From: Shewanella sp. 10N.286.48.A6
GTDB taxonomy: Bacteria > Pseudomonadota > Gammaproteobacteria > Enterobacterales > Shewanellaceae
Assembly (NCBI RefSeq): GCF_002873135.1
Contig: NZ_MCVI01000026.1
Location: 1 to 64,000, forward strand
Length of the DNA stretch: 64,000 nt
Direction: 5' to 3'
Both the position numbers and the translations under genes were made by a program. Of the stretch, positions 8,913-18,671 are shown one piece after another. Each line of letters starts with the position of its first letter. Positions within the stretch are counted from its first letter, which is position 1. Under the pieces are notes generated by a model. The model did no database searches and was not told the origin of the DNA. It worked only from the letters and a program-made list of their open reading frames with translations.

Positions 8913-11063
8913 TTAACCAATATGCACTTCACCTTTCCAGCTTACTTTTTTACCAGCAATTTCAAGGCTTGTGTGGCTGTCTGCATTGACATCAGCTTTG
9001 TTTGATACAAACACATTAACCTCTTGGCCTGACACCAGCGTCAGTTTCACAGCTGATGCATCAGCTGTGTGAGTGAGTACTTCAACCTTGCTCACTTGAC
9101 CGCGAGCATCAGTGCTCGCTTCAATCGCTTCATTGAAATAGCCATGGGTTTCATAGACGTTAGCAAATAAATGCGTCTTGCCTTGCTGACGTAACAGCAT
9201 TACCGGCTCGCTGCGTAAGTTAAAATCAGGATCATTGGCGCCAGTACGGGCAAAAATGACTTCACTGTCTTGGGTTGCGCTGCTCACCATTGAATAGTAG
9301 CTGCTGCCCATTAACCAGCTTACCAAGCTGCCTTGCTGATCAACCTTGCCTGAAGCAATGTTCCACAAGTGCTGATAACCTGATTTTTCACCGACAGGCT
9401 TAAGCTTAGACGCCGTTTGGTACTCAAAATCAGTACGAATAATTTGACCGCTGTGATGCATTACATAATCATAGGTATGCTGCTCGTCACTGGTTAAGCG
9501 GAATAAATCCAATACGATTGGCTTAGCAATGCCGGCAACTTCGAACATCACTACTGTGCGTTGTTGATCAACCCCTGGGTAGTAGCCACGTACAAATGCA
9601 CTCATGGCTTGCATGTTGTTATCACCTGCCACAAAGAAGTGCGGTTCACCCCAACGTGCTTCAGCAGTGGCGGTGTCACCTTGGTTTTGACTGGTTTCAT
9701 CAACCACAACTGTATTGTGAGCAACAGTTTGCTTACAGTAGCTTTTGTTTTCTGGGATGTAACGACCGCCAAATTTTGGCTCAACGTTAACCCAACGGCC
9801 AAAGCCATAGTCGTGAGTCACTTCTTGACCGTGATTAAACAGGCTGAGGTGTAAACCATCAAAATGACCGTGATCTAATGCTGAATGCAATTTATGGTCA
9901 CTACCGTGTTGGCCGTACCATAGTAGCGCCATGCTATCGTCATCTTTTTCATCACGATGACGTAAAATTGAAATACCGCCGCGCTCGCCTTGTGGGCCGT
10001 CAGTGAGTTGTAAACTACCCCAGTTAAAACCGGCGAGTTTTTCAGAGTTTGCTACACCGTCAGATAATGCGGCACCTGAACCATGTACCCAAACCTTATC
10101 TTGATGCACAGCCATTGATTTAAGGTTGTCATCTTGGGAGTAACGCTTAAAGCACACGCTAGTGGCAATCAGTACCCCTTCGTCTTTAATGTCCATGGTT
10201 TTAGATGAATCATTAAGCGCTGGCAACACACCATTAGGGAACGCGGTAGACATCACGGCGTAAGTGGTGGTTTTAATCACTTGATCTTTTAAGTTATAGA
10301 TATCGATTTCAGGCTGACGACGTTGAATAGTCTCAGCAAATAAGTAAATCGGTCTAAGCGAGAAACGGTGATAATACGGACCTTCCATATAGTAACCATC
10401 TGGCGAGAACAGTTGCGTAAGCTGAGCAATAAAGCCACCTGATACGCTGTCACCCGCTAAGCCATAAAGTGCTTTATCAACACTGGCTTGGTCGTTAATG
10501 GCGTAACCACAAATACCCACACCCGCCACAGCCCAAAGGCCATGGTTATGGACGATGTCAAAATCGTGGGCATAAGTATCAACAAACAAGTCAATCATAG
10601 GACGGAATAAGTCGTTTTCGATTAACTGTTGTTCGTCAGTGGTTAACTCATGACGAATACACGAATAAGCACAAGATGCATACAGCATCCACATGTTTTC
10701 ATTCAGTGTCTGATGGAAAATACGCCCAGGTGGGTTTGAGTCACGGCTAGTGTTCAGCTCAAAGCTGGTATACACCTTAGCGTACTCAACCAACATGGTT
10801 TTAGCGTAATCAAGGTAGCGCTTATCTTGAGTGATCAAGAATAAACGCCCTGCTAAATCCAGGTGAATATAGTTTTGCTTGTGGCGGTTATGCTCATAAC
10901 CGCCCGCTTCACCGTGGCCAGGAATTTCAATGCCGACAGGTAGATAAGCTTCTAGAGCTGCCACTTCAGTAGCAATAGAGCGGCCCATTAAGCTGTCTGT
11001 ATTTAGATGAGTACGTAACTCGGCAGCTTCTTCAAAGCTCATTAATAATGGTTGGTAACTCAT
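8913..11063 (-). CDS. Oligoalginate lyase, PL17 family (second of tandem pair)
   Basis: This 716-residue protein matches the PL17 exolytic oligoalginate lyases, which release unsaturated monouronates from alginate oligomers. The N-terminal alpha/alpha-toroid carries HNRHKQNY (His58-Asn59), the NHG segment (Asn173-His174) and YYHR (Tyr230/231). The C-terminal heparinase II/III-type beta domain carries HGHFDGL and DYGFGRWVNVEPKFGGRY. No signal peptide is present, so it should act in the cytoplasm, as in the KdgF/KdgK/Eda route encoded nearby. It starts only 4 bp after the stop of its paralogue and is probably translationally coupled to it. Confidence 0.9.
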   Translation of the reverse strand: MSYQPLLMSFEEAAELRTHLNTDSLMGRSIATEVAALEAYLPVGIEIPGHGEAGGYEHNRHKQNYIHLDLAGRLFLITQDKRYLDYAKTMLVEYAKVYTSFELNTSRDSNPPGRIFHQTLNENMWMLYASCAYSCIRHELTTDEQQLIENDLFRPMIDLFVDTYAHDFDIVHNHGLWAVAGVGICGYAINDQASVDKALYGLAGDSVSGGFIAQLTQLFSPDGYYMEGPYYHRFSLRPIYLFAETIQRRQPEIDIYNLKDQVIKTTTYAVMSTAFPNGVLPALNDSSKTMDIKDEGVLIATSVCFKRYSQDDNLKSMAVHQDKVWVHGSGAALSDGVANSEKLAGFNWGSLQLTDGPQGERGGISILRHRDEKDDDSMALLWYGQHGSDHKLHSALDHGHFDGLHLSLFNHGQEVTHDYGFGRWVNVEPKFGGRYIPENKSYCKQTVAHNTVVVDETSQNQGDTATAEARWGEPHFFVAGDNNMQAMSAFVRGYYPGVDQQRTVVMFEVAGIAKPIVLDLFRLTSDEQHTYDYVMHHSGQIIRTDFEYQTASKLKPVGEKSGYQHLWNIASGKVDQQGSLVSWLMGSSYYSMVSSATQDSEVIFARTGANDPDFNLRSEPVMLLRQQGKTHLFANVYETHGYFNEAIEASTDARGQVSKVEVLTHTADASAVKLTLVSGQEVNVFVSNKADVNADSHTSLEIAGKKVSWKGEVHIG

Positions 11064-11067
11064 GGTA

Positions 11068-13203
11068 TTAACCTCTTACTTCAACAGCAAAGTAACCCTG
11101 CCATTGGAAATCTTGATTGTTAAATGTCACGCTAGTTTTGCTCTCGTCAGTCACGCCAACTTGGTTACTGACCATCACAATGATTGAGTAATCTTTAGCG
11201 ATAATTTCGATGACCGATCCCTGCTCATTGGTGCCAATAACCTTAACCTCGGTAATTTGGCCGCGGGCTTCAGTACTGGCTTCAATGGCTTCATTAAAGT
11301 AACCATGAGTCTCAAGTACGTTGGCAAATAGCGTGTCTTTTGCATTGCGACGTAATACTAAGCCTGGCTCGCTGCGTAAGTTAAATGATGGGTCATTGGC
11401 GCCGCTGCGAGTAAAGATAACTTCGTCTTCTTCGCTTGATGCCGTAAGCCAAGTGTAATAGCTGCTACCTTGTAACCAGCTCACTAAAGTGGTGTCTTTT
11501 GCTTTACCTTGACCAACATTCCAAAGATGTTGATAACCAAAATCATCACCTAGCGTCGATAACTCGGCGTGAGTTTGATAATCAAAGTTTGTCCGCACGA
11601 TTTGACCATCGTAATGCAGTGCGTAGTCATATTGATGCGCCACCTCACTGGTTAAACGGTATAAATCAACCAAGATGGGTTGTGCTAAACGCTCGTCGTT
11701 TATCATGAGCAAGCTACGTTGCTGATCAACCCCTTCATAGAAGTCACGACAAAATGCACTCACACCTTGAATTTCTTTATCATCACCGCTAAAGAAGTGT
11801 GGTTCACCGTGGCGGCTATCAGCTAATTTAACGTCAAAGTTGTTTTGACACTTTTGATCTACCGCTACCGCATTATGGGCAATAGTTTGGCGAGCATAAG
11901 ATTTGTTTTCATCTAAGTAACGACCACCAAATTTTGGCTCCACGTTAACCCAGCGACCAAAGCCGTATTCACGTAATACTTCTTGGCCATTGTTAAAGAA
12001 GCTCACTCCTAAGGTATCAAAGTGACCATGGCCCATGCCGTGTTGACCGTAGTTCATCACTAACTGGCTCACATCGCCTTTATTACTTTGCATACGTAAA
12101 AATGCCTGCGCGCCACGATCACCATTTGGGCCTTCGTTTAGCTCAACACTGGCCCAGCAAGGGTTTAAAGCAGCTTCATTGTTATCAAAAGCGCTTGAAA
12201 GTGCTTGGCCACAAGCATTAACCCACACTGTATCTTGAATCTGCGCCATGCCTAAGATGTCATCATCAATACCATAGTGTTTCGCGTATAAGCTCAGCGC
12301 CACAATCACACCCGCATCGCAAATGTCCATGGTCAGTGAAGCATCATTTAATGCAGGGAATACCCCATTTGGATAAGCTGTTGCCAGCATTGCTTTAACG
12401 GTTTTACCAATGACTTGACCGTTAAAGTTAAAGATATCTAGCTCAGGACGGTGACGGTGAATCGCCTCAGCAAACAAACATAGTGGACGAATGGCATAAC
12501 GATGATAGTAGGGACCTTCCATGTAGTAACCAGAAGGAGCAAACAACTTACTGATTTGCGCTAAATAACCGCCTTCAATGTCATCACCTTTAAGACCGTG
12601 AATAGACATTTCAACATATTCAGGCTTATCGATGGCTAAACCACACATGGCAACAGCTGCTACAGCCCAGATGCCGTGGTTATGGATGCGGTCAAAATCG
12701 AATGCATACTTATCAGTAAACATATCTAACATTGGCTGGAATAAACCATCGATAATGGTTTGCTGCTGCTCAGCAGATAACCAATGGCGAATACAGCTAT
12801 AACCTAAGCTAGAATAAAGCAGGAAGACATGTTCATTGAGGATTTGATGAAACAAACGACCCGGTGGGTTAGTGTTCAATTGCTCATGATAATCAAGCTT
12901 CAAATACTTATCTGCATAAGCAAGTAACAGGTCAGCTGTATACTGAGCGTACTTGTCTTCACCTGTTACCAGAAACAAACGTCCTGCTTGGTTAATATAT
13001 TGATAGTTTTGTTTGTGACGATTATGTGCATAACCACCCGCTTCACTATGGCCAGGGACTTCAACCCCTAACGCCATAAACGCGTCAGTATCTTCAATTA
13101 ACTTGGTTAAGCTTTTACCCATTAGGCTATCTTTACCTAATTCATTGGCGATTGATGTGATTTCCGACTGTTCAAAAAGTACCGCTTTAATGGCTTGCGA
13201 CAT
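11068..13203 (-). CDS. Oligoalginate lyase, PL17 family (first of tandem pair)
   Basis: A paralogue of the following gene, 711 residues, with the same architecture and motifs: AHNRHKQNY, IHNHGIWAVAAV, GPYYHRYAIRPL, HGHFDTL and EYGFGRWVNVEPKFGGRY. It also lacks a signal peptide. All recognisable active-site blocks are intact in both copies, so neither looks like a pseudogene. The pair may divide work between mannuronate- and guluronate-ended oligomers or between chain lengths; that is inference. It is the promoter-proximal gene, with a FadR-type operator candidate at 13238–13253 and a divergent kdgF-kdgK-eda operon upstream. Confidence 0.9.
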   Translation of the reverse strand: MSQAIKAVLFEQSEITSIANELGKDSLMGKSLTKLIEDTDAFMALGVEVPGHSEAGGYAHNRHKQNYQYINQAGRLFLVTGEDKYAQYTADLLLAYADKYLKLDYHEQLNTNPPGRLFHQILNEHVFLLYSSLGYSCIRHWLSAEQQQTIIDGLFQPMLDMFTDKYAFDFDRIHNHGIWAVAAVAMCGLAIDKPEYVEMSIHGLKGDDIEGGYLAQISKLFAPSGYYMEGPYYHRYAIRPLCLFAEAIHRHRPELDIFNFNGQVIGKTVKAMLATAYPNGVFPALNDASLTMDICDAGVIVALSLYAKHYGIDDDILGMAQIQDTVWVNACGQALSSAFDNNEAALNPCWASVELNEGPNGDRGAQAFLRMQSNKGDVSQLVMNYGQHGMGHGHFDTLGVSFFNNGQEVLREYGFGRWVNVEPKFGGRYLDENKSYARQTIAHNAVAVDQKCQNNFDVKLADSRHGEPHFFSGDDKEIQGVSAFCRDFYEGVDQQRSLLMINDERLAQPILVDLYRLTSEVAHQYDYALHYDGQIVRTNFDYQTHAELSTLGDDFGYQHLWNVGQGKAKDTTLVSWLQGSSYYTWLTASSEEDEVIFTRSGANDPSFNLRSEPGLVLRRNAKDTLFANVLETHGYFNEAIEASTEARGQITEVKVIGTNEQGSVIEIIAKDYSIIVMVSNQVGVTDESKTSVTFNNQDFQWQGYFAVEVRG

Positions 13204-13237
13204 ATTAACCTCAAACTAAAAGTGCTCATCTGAATCT

Positions 13238-13253
13238 AAAATAATACAAATAA
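13238..13253 (-). promoter_or_regulatory. Candidate alginate-regulator operator (PL17 side)
   Basis: On the minus strand the sequence reads TTATTTGTATTATTTT, sharing the TTTGTATTA core with sites before the other alginate operons. It lies about 35 bp before the PL17 start. Confidence 0.45.
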
Positions 13254-13423
13254 ACAAAAATTTCAGCATATATAAACTAATAATAGACTTGGATCACTGA
13301 CTATTAGTTTTAGTTTTCACTATCAACTGTGCTTATTAAAATAATGAATAAATTACATAATTTATTTTTAACCCGATAAATCAATCAGATAGATGTATGA
13401 CCTGTAAAATAATATAAAACAAA

Positions 13424-13439
13424 TACGAAGCCGATCACA
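13424..13439. promoter_or_regulatory. CRP-like site
   Basis: TACGA-N6-TCACA matches the CRP consensus TGTGA-N6-TCACA at 8 of 10 positions. It lies 10 bp from the palindrome at 13450 in the divergent promoter region. Confidence 0.35.
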
Positions 13440-13449
13440 GTTACGGTAG

Positions 13450-13464
13450 ATTTGTATTACAAAT
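13450..13464. promoter_or_regulatory. Candidate alginate-regulator operator (perfect palindrome)
   Basis: ATTTGTA-T-TACAAAT is a perfect odd palindrome with 7-bp arms in the 436-bp PL17/kdgF divergent region. It is the best-conserved member of the motif set and fits the symmetric operators of GntR/FadR-family regulators. The rest of the 13204–13639 gap is AT-rich and shows no ORF. Confidence 0.6.
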
Positions 13465-13639
13465 AAAAGTATTTTACTAGTACACTTAGATCATACTAAA
13501 CAAGGTGGCGTTCGATTAACGTACAAATTGAGCGGCAACTTTAGCCAAGATAAATAGTCGATACCACAAAGTTCAATCAAGCACTAAGGCCTGATGAATA
13601 TAGCTTACTTGCTGCTATCGACAATAAAAGGAGATTGTA

Positions 13640-13972
13640 ATGAACGCATTTTATGAAGACGACAAAACCGCTTGGGAAGACCTAGGTGATGGTTTGAGCC
13701 GCAAAATAATTGGTTATACTCCTGATTTAATGGCTGTATTTGTAAAATTTGATAAAGGTGCCATCGGCCACCCGCATACTCACGACATTCACGATCAAAT
13801 TGGTTATGTGGCTGCAGGCAGCTTTGAAGCTGAAATCGATGGTGTTAAAAAAGTGCTTAAAGCTGGCGATGCTTATATTGCGCCTAAAATGGTGATGCAT
13901 GGTGCCGTCGCGTTAGAGCAAGACAGCATTTTAATTGATATGTTCAATCCTGCTCGTCAAGATTTTCTATAA
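13640..13972 (+). CDS. kdgF: KdgF: cupin for linearisation of unsaturated uronates
   Basis: This 110-residue single-domain cupin matches KdgF, which speeds conversion of cyclic 4,5-unsaturated monouronates (from pectin or alginate) to the linear keto form (DEH/DKI). Likely metal ligands are His46, His48, Gln53 (GHPHTHDIHDQ) and His87. The start has a strong AAAGGAG site 7 bp upstream. It is the first gene of kdgF-kdgK-eda; kdgK follows after 18 bp. It links the PL17 product to the monomer pathway in the cytoplasm. Confidence 0.9.
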   Translation: MNAFYEDDKTAWEDLGDGLSRKIIGYTPDLMAVFVKFDKGAIGHPHTHDIHDQIGYVAAGSFEAEIDGVKKVLKAGDAYIAPKMVMHGAVALEQDSILIDMFNPARQDFL

Positions 13973-13990
13973 AACCAAATAGGAGCTGAT

Positions 13991-14932
13991 ATGTCTATGT
14001 TAAAGGTCGGTATCATTGGCGAATGCATGATTGAACTGCAACAACGTGATGGCGAACTTGTCCAAAGCTTCGGTGGTGACACCCTGAATACTGCGGTGTA
14101 TTTATCTCGATTAACTCAAGATAAAAATATGACCATCAGCTACTTCAGTGCCTTAGGTCAAGACCCCTTCAGCCAAAACATGCTTAAAAGCTGGCAACAA
14201 GAAGGCATAGATACCCAGCACGTTCAAATTATGTCTGAAAAGCTGCCAGGTTTATACGCTATCGAAGTCGATGACGAAGGTGAGCGAAGCTTCCATTACT
14301 GGCGTAATGATGCCGCGGCAAAATTCTGGTTAGAACACGCTTCAGCAACACTGCTAACAACGATCAGTCAATACGATGTGTTGTACTTATCAGGTATTAG
14401 CTTGGCTATTTTAACCCCTAAAAGCCGAGCAATACTGTTCGACGTCCTGCAAAAGTGTAAAGACAATGGCGGCAAGATTATTTTTGATAATAACTTCCGT
14501 CCCAGATTGTGGCAGTCACATCAACAGGCCCAAGAAAGCTATCTTAAAATGTTGGCCCTAACCGATATTGGCTTACTCACGTTTGAAGACGAACAAGCCT
14601 TGTTTGGTGACACGCAACTGGCAACCTGTATCGATCGCAGCCTCAGTGCAGGCATGAGCGAAGTAGTCATTAAGCGCGGTGCAGAAGAGTGCCTCATCGT
14701 CACCAAAGACGGCCAAGTTAGTGTGCCAGCCACCTTAGTAGAAACTGTGGTTGATACCACCTCAGCGGGCGATTCATTTGCTGCTGGGTATTTGTCACAA
14801 CGTTTACTGGGCGCAAGCCAACAACAGTCAGCGCTTACCGGTCATGCATTAGCAAGTGAAGTGATCCAGCACAAAGGTGCCATCATTGATATCAGCGTAA
14901 TGCCAGCAATACCAATGGCCTTTGATTCATAG
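13991..14932 (+). CDS. kdgK: 2-keto-3-deoxygluconate kinase
   Basis: KdgK phosphorylates KDG to KDPG. The 313-residue protein is a PfkB-family sugar kinase: GECMIELQQ and FGGDTLNTAVYLSR at the N-terminus, and the C-terminal signature DTTSAGDSFAAGYL with catalytic Asp261. AGGAG lies 5 bp before the ATG. It lies between kdgF and eda, which fixes its role in the alginate/uronate route. Confidence 0.93.
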   Translation: MSMLKVGIIGECMIELQQRDGELVQSFGGDTLNTAVYLSRLTQDKNMTISYFSALGQDPFSQNMLKSWQQEGIDTQHVQIMSEKLPGLYAIEVDDEGERSFHYWRNDAAAKFWLEHASATLLTTISQYDVLYLSGISLAILTPKSRAILFDVLQKCKDNGGKIIFDNNFRPRLWQSHQQAQESYLKMLALTDIGLLTFEDEQALFGDTQLATCIDRSLSAGMSEVVIKRGAEECLIVTKDGQVSVPATLVETVVDTTSAGDSFAAGYLSQRLLGASQQQSALTGHALASEVIQHKGAIIDISVMPAIPMAFDS

Positions 14933-15010
14933 CGCTAAGTATTTTCTGCAACAGTTTTAGGTAATCCATTTGGGCGAATTACCGCTAGTTATTATTCAAA
15001 AGGAAACAAT

Positions 15011-15634
15011 ATGAGCACGCTAAACGAAAGACTAAAACAGCTAAAAGTTATCCCGGTCATTGCCATAAAAAATGCCGATGATGCGGTGAAACTCAGCCAA
15101 GTTTTAGTTGAAAATGGTATGCCTTGTGCGGAAATTACCTTCCGTACTCCAGCAGCGGCTCAAGCCATTAAGAATATGCGCGCAGCTTACCCTGATATGT
15201 TAATTGGTGCGGGCACGGTATTAAATTCAGCAACGGTAGATGCGGCTATTGATGCAGGCGTGGATTTCATTGTTAGCCCAGGTTTTAACCCAAGCACGGT
15301 TAAATACTGTCAGCAACGCGGTATGCCGATTATCCCTGGTGTAAACAACCCATCATTAGTTGAGCAAGCAATGGAAATGGGTTTAGACACAGTTAAGTTT
15401 TTCCCAGCAGAGCCTTCTGGCGGCATATCAATGCTAAAAGCATTAACCGCTGTTTACCCAGTAACTATCATGCCTACTGGTGGCGTTTCACCAAAAAACA
15501 TCAATGACTACTTAGCTGTTGATGCTGTGGTTGCCTGTGGTGGAACTTGGATGGTGCCAGCGAATTTAGTTGATAATCAGCAATGGGATGAAATTGGCCG
15601 TTTAGTTCGTGAAGCGGTAGCTGCACTAAACTAA
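15011..15634 (+). CDS. eda: KDPG/KHG aldolase
   Basis: Eda cleaves KDPG to pyruvate and glyceraldehyde-3-phosphate. The 207-residue class I aldolase shows Glu41 and Arg45 (AEITFRT), GAGTVLN, VSPGFN and the Schiff-base Lys129 in TVKFFPAE. The start follows AAAAGGAAACAAT. The 78-bp gap from kdgK carries no terminator, so it belongs to the same operon. It may be specific to alginate or serve the whole Entner-Doudoroff pathway; no edd is in the window. Confidence 0.95.
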   Translation: MSTLNERLKQLKVIPVIAIKNADDAVKLSQVLVENGMPCAEITFRTPAAAQAIKNMRAAYPDMLIGAGTVLNSATVDAAIDAGVDFIVSPGFNPSTVKYCQQRGMPIIPGVNNPSLVEQAMEMGLDTVKFFPAEPSGGISMLKALTAVYPVTIMPTGGVSPKNINDYLAVDAVVACGGTWMVPANLVDNQQWDEIGRLVREAVAALN

Positions 15635-15820
15635 TACCTGTGGTGAATATAATGAGTTGCTGCAAATGAGCAAGTTGCAGCGCTTATTAAAAGATTAACA
15701 GAAAGACCAAATCATCATTTTAAATCCGATATAAAAGCTAGTGCAGAAACTAGCGAAAACCTAATCCCCATGCTCAAATAATAATAAAAAAATCATACTC
15801 CCACTCCGGTGGTATTCTTT

Positions 15821-15846
15821 CCCCAATATGGATATTGGGGATTTTT
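15821..15846 (+). terminator. Intrinsic terminator after eda
   Basis: CCCCAATA and TATTGGGG form an 8-bp stem with a TGGA loop, followed by ATTTTT. Confidence 0.75.
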
Positions 15847-15890
15847 CGCTTTATGCCTGCAGCTAACTAAACCACGATTAAACCACAACG

Positions 15891-16601
15891 TTAAGGACGA
15901 TAGACCTGCTTAATCTCTCCTGTTTGATTGCCAAATAATTTCGTGCATAAGGCCAAATAAAGCTCTGCGGTAGCCACTGCATCAACCGAGGCACTATGAC
16001 CATGGTATTCAGGTAAACCGTAACGCTGTCGTATCGATATCAGTCGATAATCACCATCTTGTTGACTAGCTTTGTTCAAGGTCATCGACTTTTCAATCGC
16101 TAAGGTATCAAGCCACAACAGTGGCATGGGTGGTAGCTGATATTTTTTCATCAAATAATGATCAATAAACTGCTGCTCAACTTGCTTACCATGCACTAAC
16201 AGTAACTTACCCTGCATCTGCCGAAACAGATGCTCCATCACAATATCCAACTTCTGCGCCCGATTAACCATCTGCGGCATAATGTGGTTTATCACCGCGG
16301 TTTCTGGCCTCACCACACCTTTAATATAGGTATGGCCGACACTGGCTAAGTCAATTCGCTTGCCACGCATAGTAACGTAACCAACACTCAAAATATGATC
16401 TTGCTTAGCATCCAAACCACTGGTTTCAATGTCTAGCGATAAATAGGTGAGTTCAGTGACCTTAGCTCCAAGCTCTGGCAACGGCTGGGTTAATAACGCC
16501 AATAAAAAATCCGGTAATTGCGGATGCGCAGCAATATAATCCTGCCTGGCTTTATTGAGTCGCGTTAGTGGGTGAAAGTGGTTTAGCCATTTTTTTATCA
16601 T
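15891..16601 (-). CDS. DEDDh 3'-5' exonuclease (DNA polymerase III epsilon-like)
   Basis: This 236-residue protein has the DEDDh exonuclease motifs: LSLDIETSG (Asp57, Glu59), the middle VHGKQVEQQFIDH segment, and HGHSASVDAVATAELY near the C-terminus. It is a stand-alone relative of the epsilon proofreading domain, not DnaQ itself. It starts directly after the stop of the DUF294/CBS protein, so the two are an operon. The pairing of these families is common in gammaproteobacteria near acetate-metabolism genes; here it is flanked by alginate genes. Substrate unknown. Confidence 0.85.
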   Translation of the reverse strand: MIKKWLNHFHPLTRLNKARQDYIAAHPQLPDFLLALLTQPLPELGAKVTELTYLSLDIETSGLDAKQDHILSVGYVTMRGKRIDLASVGHTYIKGVVRPETAVINHIMPQMVNRAQKLDIVMEHLFRQMQGKLLLVHGKQVEQQFIDHYLMKKYQLPPMPLLWLDTLAIEKSMTLNKASQQDGDYRLISIRQRYGLPEYHGHSASVDAVATAELYLALCTKLFGNQTGEIKQVYRP

Positions 16602-18467
16602 TTAATTACCACTAAAGCGAAGCTTGGCCGCATCCTGAAGGTTACTGATAATTCTAAAAGCATCTTTTAAATGTTTACGCTCAAATGAGCTGATCGAGCT
16701 CGGCTCCATGTGATTATTGGGTTTTTGCCCCTGACGCAATGCCGATAGTTGATGGTTATAACGCACTTGAGTCACAAAATAGAAGGCCTCAATAATATCT
16801 TTAAAGTCATCTTCATGGAGTAGCTTTTGATTCACGGCATACTCAAAACGATGTCGAGTTCCTGACTCTGAACACCCCACAGCTAACCCATAAATACGTG
16901 CTAAATCGACAATTAAATTCAAGGCATACTTTTTAATATTAAGCACCTTAGTGTTATTACCGCTTTTTTCTACCACCAATTTATTAAAAATCCCTAAAGG
17001 TGGCTGCACTCGAACGGCATCAGTAACCAGCGAATGCAAAAACTGATGATCTTGGGCAATTAATTGATGTAAGTGCTGCTGCAGTTCAGCGGAAAAATTA
17101 GCATTGCCATGTAAGCTTCGCACCTCTAAAAATACGCTGACATTCATCAGCATGCCATATTGGGGATTGCTGACCCACTTGCGGTAAAACTGTTTCCATA
17201 TAGATAAAGTCTGACACCATTTAGGGTTCGATGCCATGTAATGACCGGTACAGGTGGGATAGCCGCAACCATCCAAGCCTTGATTAACGAATTCACTAAG
17301 CTTAATAAAGTAAACTTTATCTTCTTCTGTCGCACTGTCATCCATAATAATGGCGCTATCTTGATCTGACAGCATATGAATTTCATTGCGGGCGTGGGAG
17401 CCTGCAACCACCCAATTGTAATCACAAGGTGGTGCGCCAAATTGCTCTTCGGCCATTTGAATTAAGCGGCGATTATAGGCATCCATGATCATCGACATCA
17501 CTTGGCCGATAATTTCGGCGCTTACCTTGCCATCAACTAGGGCCTCAAAAATCGCTTGCCGCTCTGAAGTTAACTCTGCCAACCCTGCTGTAGTCTCGGT
17601 GTATTTGATTTTCTCAATTAAGAAAATCGCCTGCATCCGATGTTTCTGCACCAAGTGCGACGAGGTTAGTAACCCCAAAACTTCATTGCCACGTACCACA
17701 GGTAAGCTGCGAATACCCGACTGCATCATTAAAGATGCCGCTTTTAAAATTAAATCATCAGGGCCAATGGTAATAGCAGGCGTAGTCATTACCGTATGAA
17801 TAGGCAAACTAATATCAAGGCCATCTGCAATGACTCGCTTGGTCATATCTCGGTCGGTAATAAGGCCAACAATGTTAGCGTCTTTTTTGATAACTGCGGT
17901 TGAGGTGCGGCAGGTATCACGCATTTCTTTGGCGACATCTTGAATGCTCATATCAATATCAACCACTGCAGCATGACCACTGGCCACTTCAGAAACTTTC
18001 TTTAAAAATAGGCCTTTCTCTTTATTGGACCACACCACATTTAAGGCCGAACGTAAGCGCAGTTGCGCCGCTGAGGAGATACTTTCACTAAACTGTTGAT
18101 GTTGGGCGGTCAGTTTAAGCAGTTTTGAATGAGGAATTAAATACAGCAAGGTGTTTTCGATGGCGGTCGCGGTATAACCATCGAGGATATTCTTTAGGGG
18201 CTCTAAAAAGGTAAACCCGAATAAGTCTTCAGGGCCCATTTTTGAACGCAACACCCCGTCAGGCTTACGCTGCTCCATGGAGCCGGTACGAATAATATAT
18301 AAATATTTTTCATTCGAACCGTCGCTGAATTGGATCTGCTCACCACGGCCAAGGTAGGTAATACTAATGCAGCTGGCAACATCTTTTAAAACGTCCCCTG
18401 ACAGTTGATCAAACGGGTCAATTTGCCCAATAAAATCAACAATATTAGGAATTAGCGATTCATCCAT
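16602..18467 (-). CDS. cNMP-binding/CBS/DUF294 nucleotidyltransferase-like signalling protein
   Basis: This 621-residue cytoplasmic protein has four parts. There is an N-terminal cyclic-nucleotide-binding-like domain (about 10–135), then two CBS motifs (about 165–285, with GLITDRDMTKRV and GLLTSSHLV). A DUF294 nucleotidyltransferase-like core follows (about 345–380, GSHARNEIHMLSDQDSAIIMDD, keeping the GS…D.D pattern), then the DUF294 C-terminal domain. Such proteins are thought to sense adenine nucleotides and modify a partner, but targets are unknown. It is cotranscribed with the adjacent exonuclease. Its position inside an alginate locus looks accidental. Confidence 0.88.
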   Translation of the reverse strand: MDESLIPNIVDFIGQIDPFDQLSGDVLKDVASCISITYLGRGEQIQFSDGSNEKYLYIIRTGSMEQRKPDGVLRSKMGPEDLFGFTFLEPLKNILDGYTATAIENTLLYLIPHSKLLKLTAQHQQFSESISSAAQLRLRSALNVVWSNKEKGLFLKKVSEVASGHAAVVDIDMSIQDVAKEMRDTCRTSTAVIKKDANIVGLITDRDMTKRVIADGLDISLPIHTVMTTPAITIGPDDLILKAASLMMQSGIRSLPVVRGNEVLGLLTSSHLVQKHRMQAIFLIEKIKYTETTAGLAELTSERQAIFEALVDGKVSAEIIGQVMSMIMDAYNRRLIQMAEEQFGAPPCDYNWVVAGSHARNEIHMLSDQDSAIIMDDSATEEDKVYFIKLSEFVNQGLDGCGYPTCTGHYMASNPKWCQTLSIWKQFYRKWVSNPQYGMLMNVSVFLEVRSLHGNANFSAELQQHLHQLIAQDHQFLHSLVTDAVRVQPPLGIFNKLVVEKSGNNTKVLNIKKYALNLIVDLARIYGLAVGCSESGTRHRFEYAVNQKLLHEDDFKDIIEAFYFVTQVRYNHQLSALRQGQKPNNHMEPSSISSFERKHLKDAFRIISNLQDAAKLRFSGN

Positions 18468-18619
18468 TATCTTCTCTCAATCAGCGACGGGTAGATACCA
18501 AGGTCAAAAACCTTGGCATTTGTATGATTTAATATTAACGCATTTTGAGGAATAAAACGTTAACCAGACAGCAATCTTCTGCGAAAAACTGCTACTTTTT
18601 AACTTATAGAACAGCTCAC

Positions 18620-18659
18620 AAAAAAAGGCCAACCTGTCAGTAACAAGTTGGCCTTTTTT
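18620..18659 (-). terminator. Intrinsic terminator of the GntR-family regulator
   Basis: AAAAAAGGCCAAC (18621–18633) pairs with GTTGGCCTTTTTT (18647–18659). The A/T flanks let it work in both directions. Confidence 0.8.
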
Positions 18660-18671
18660 AGCGATTAAAGC

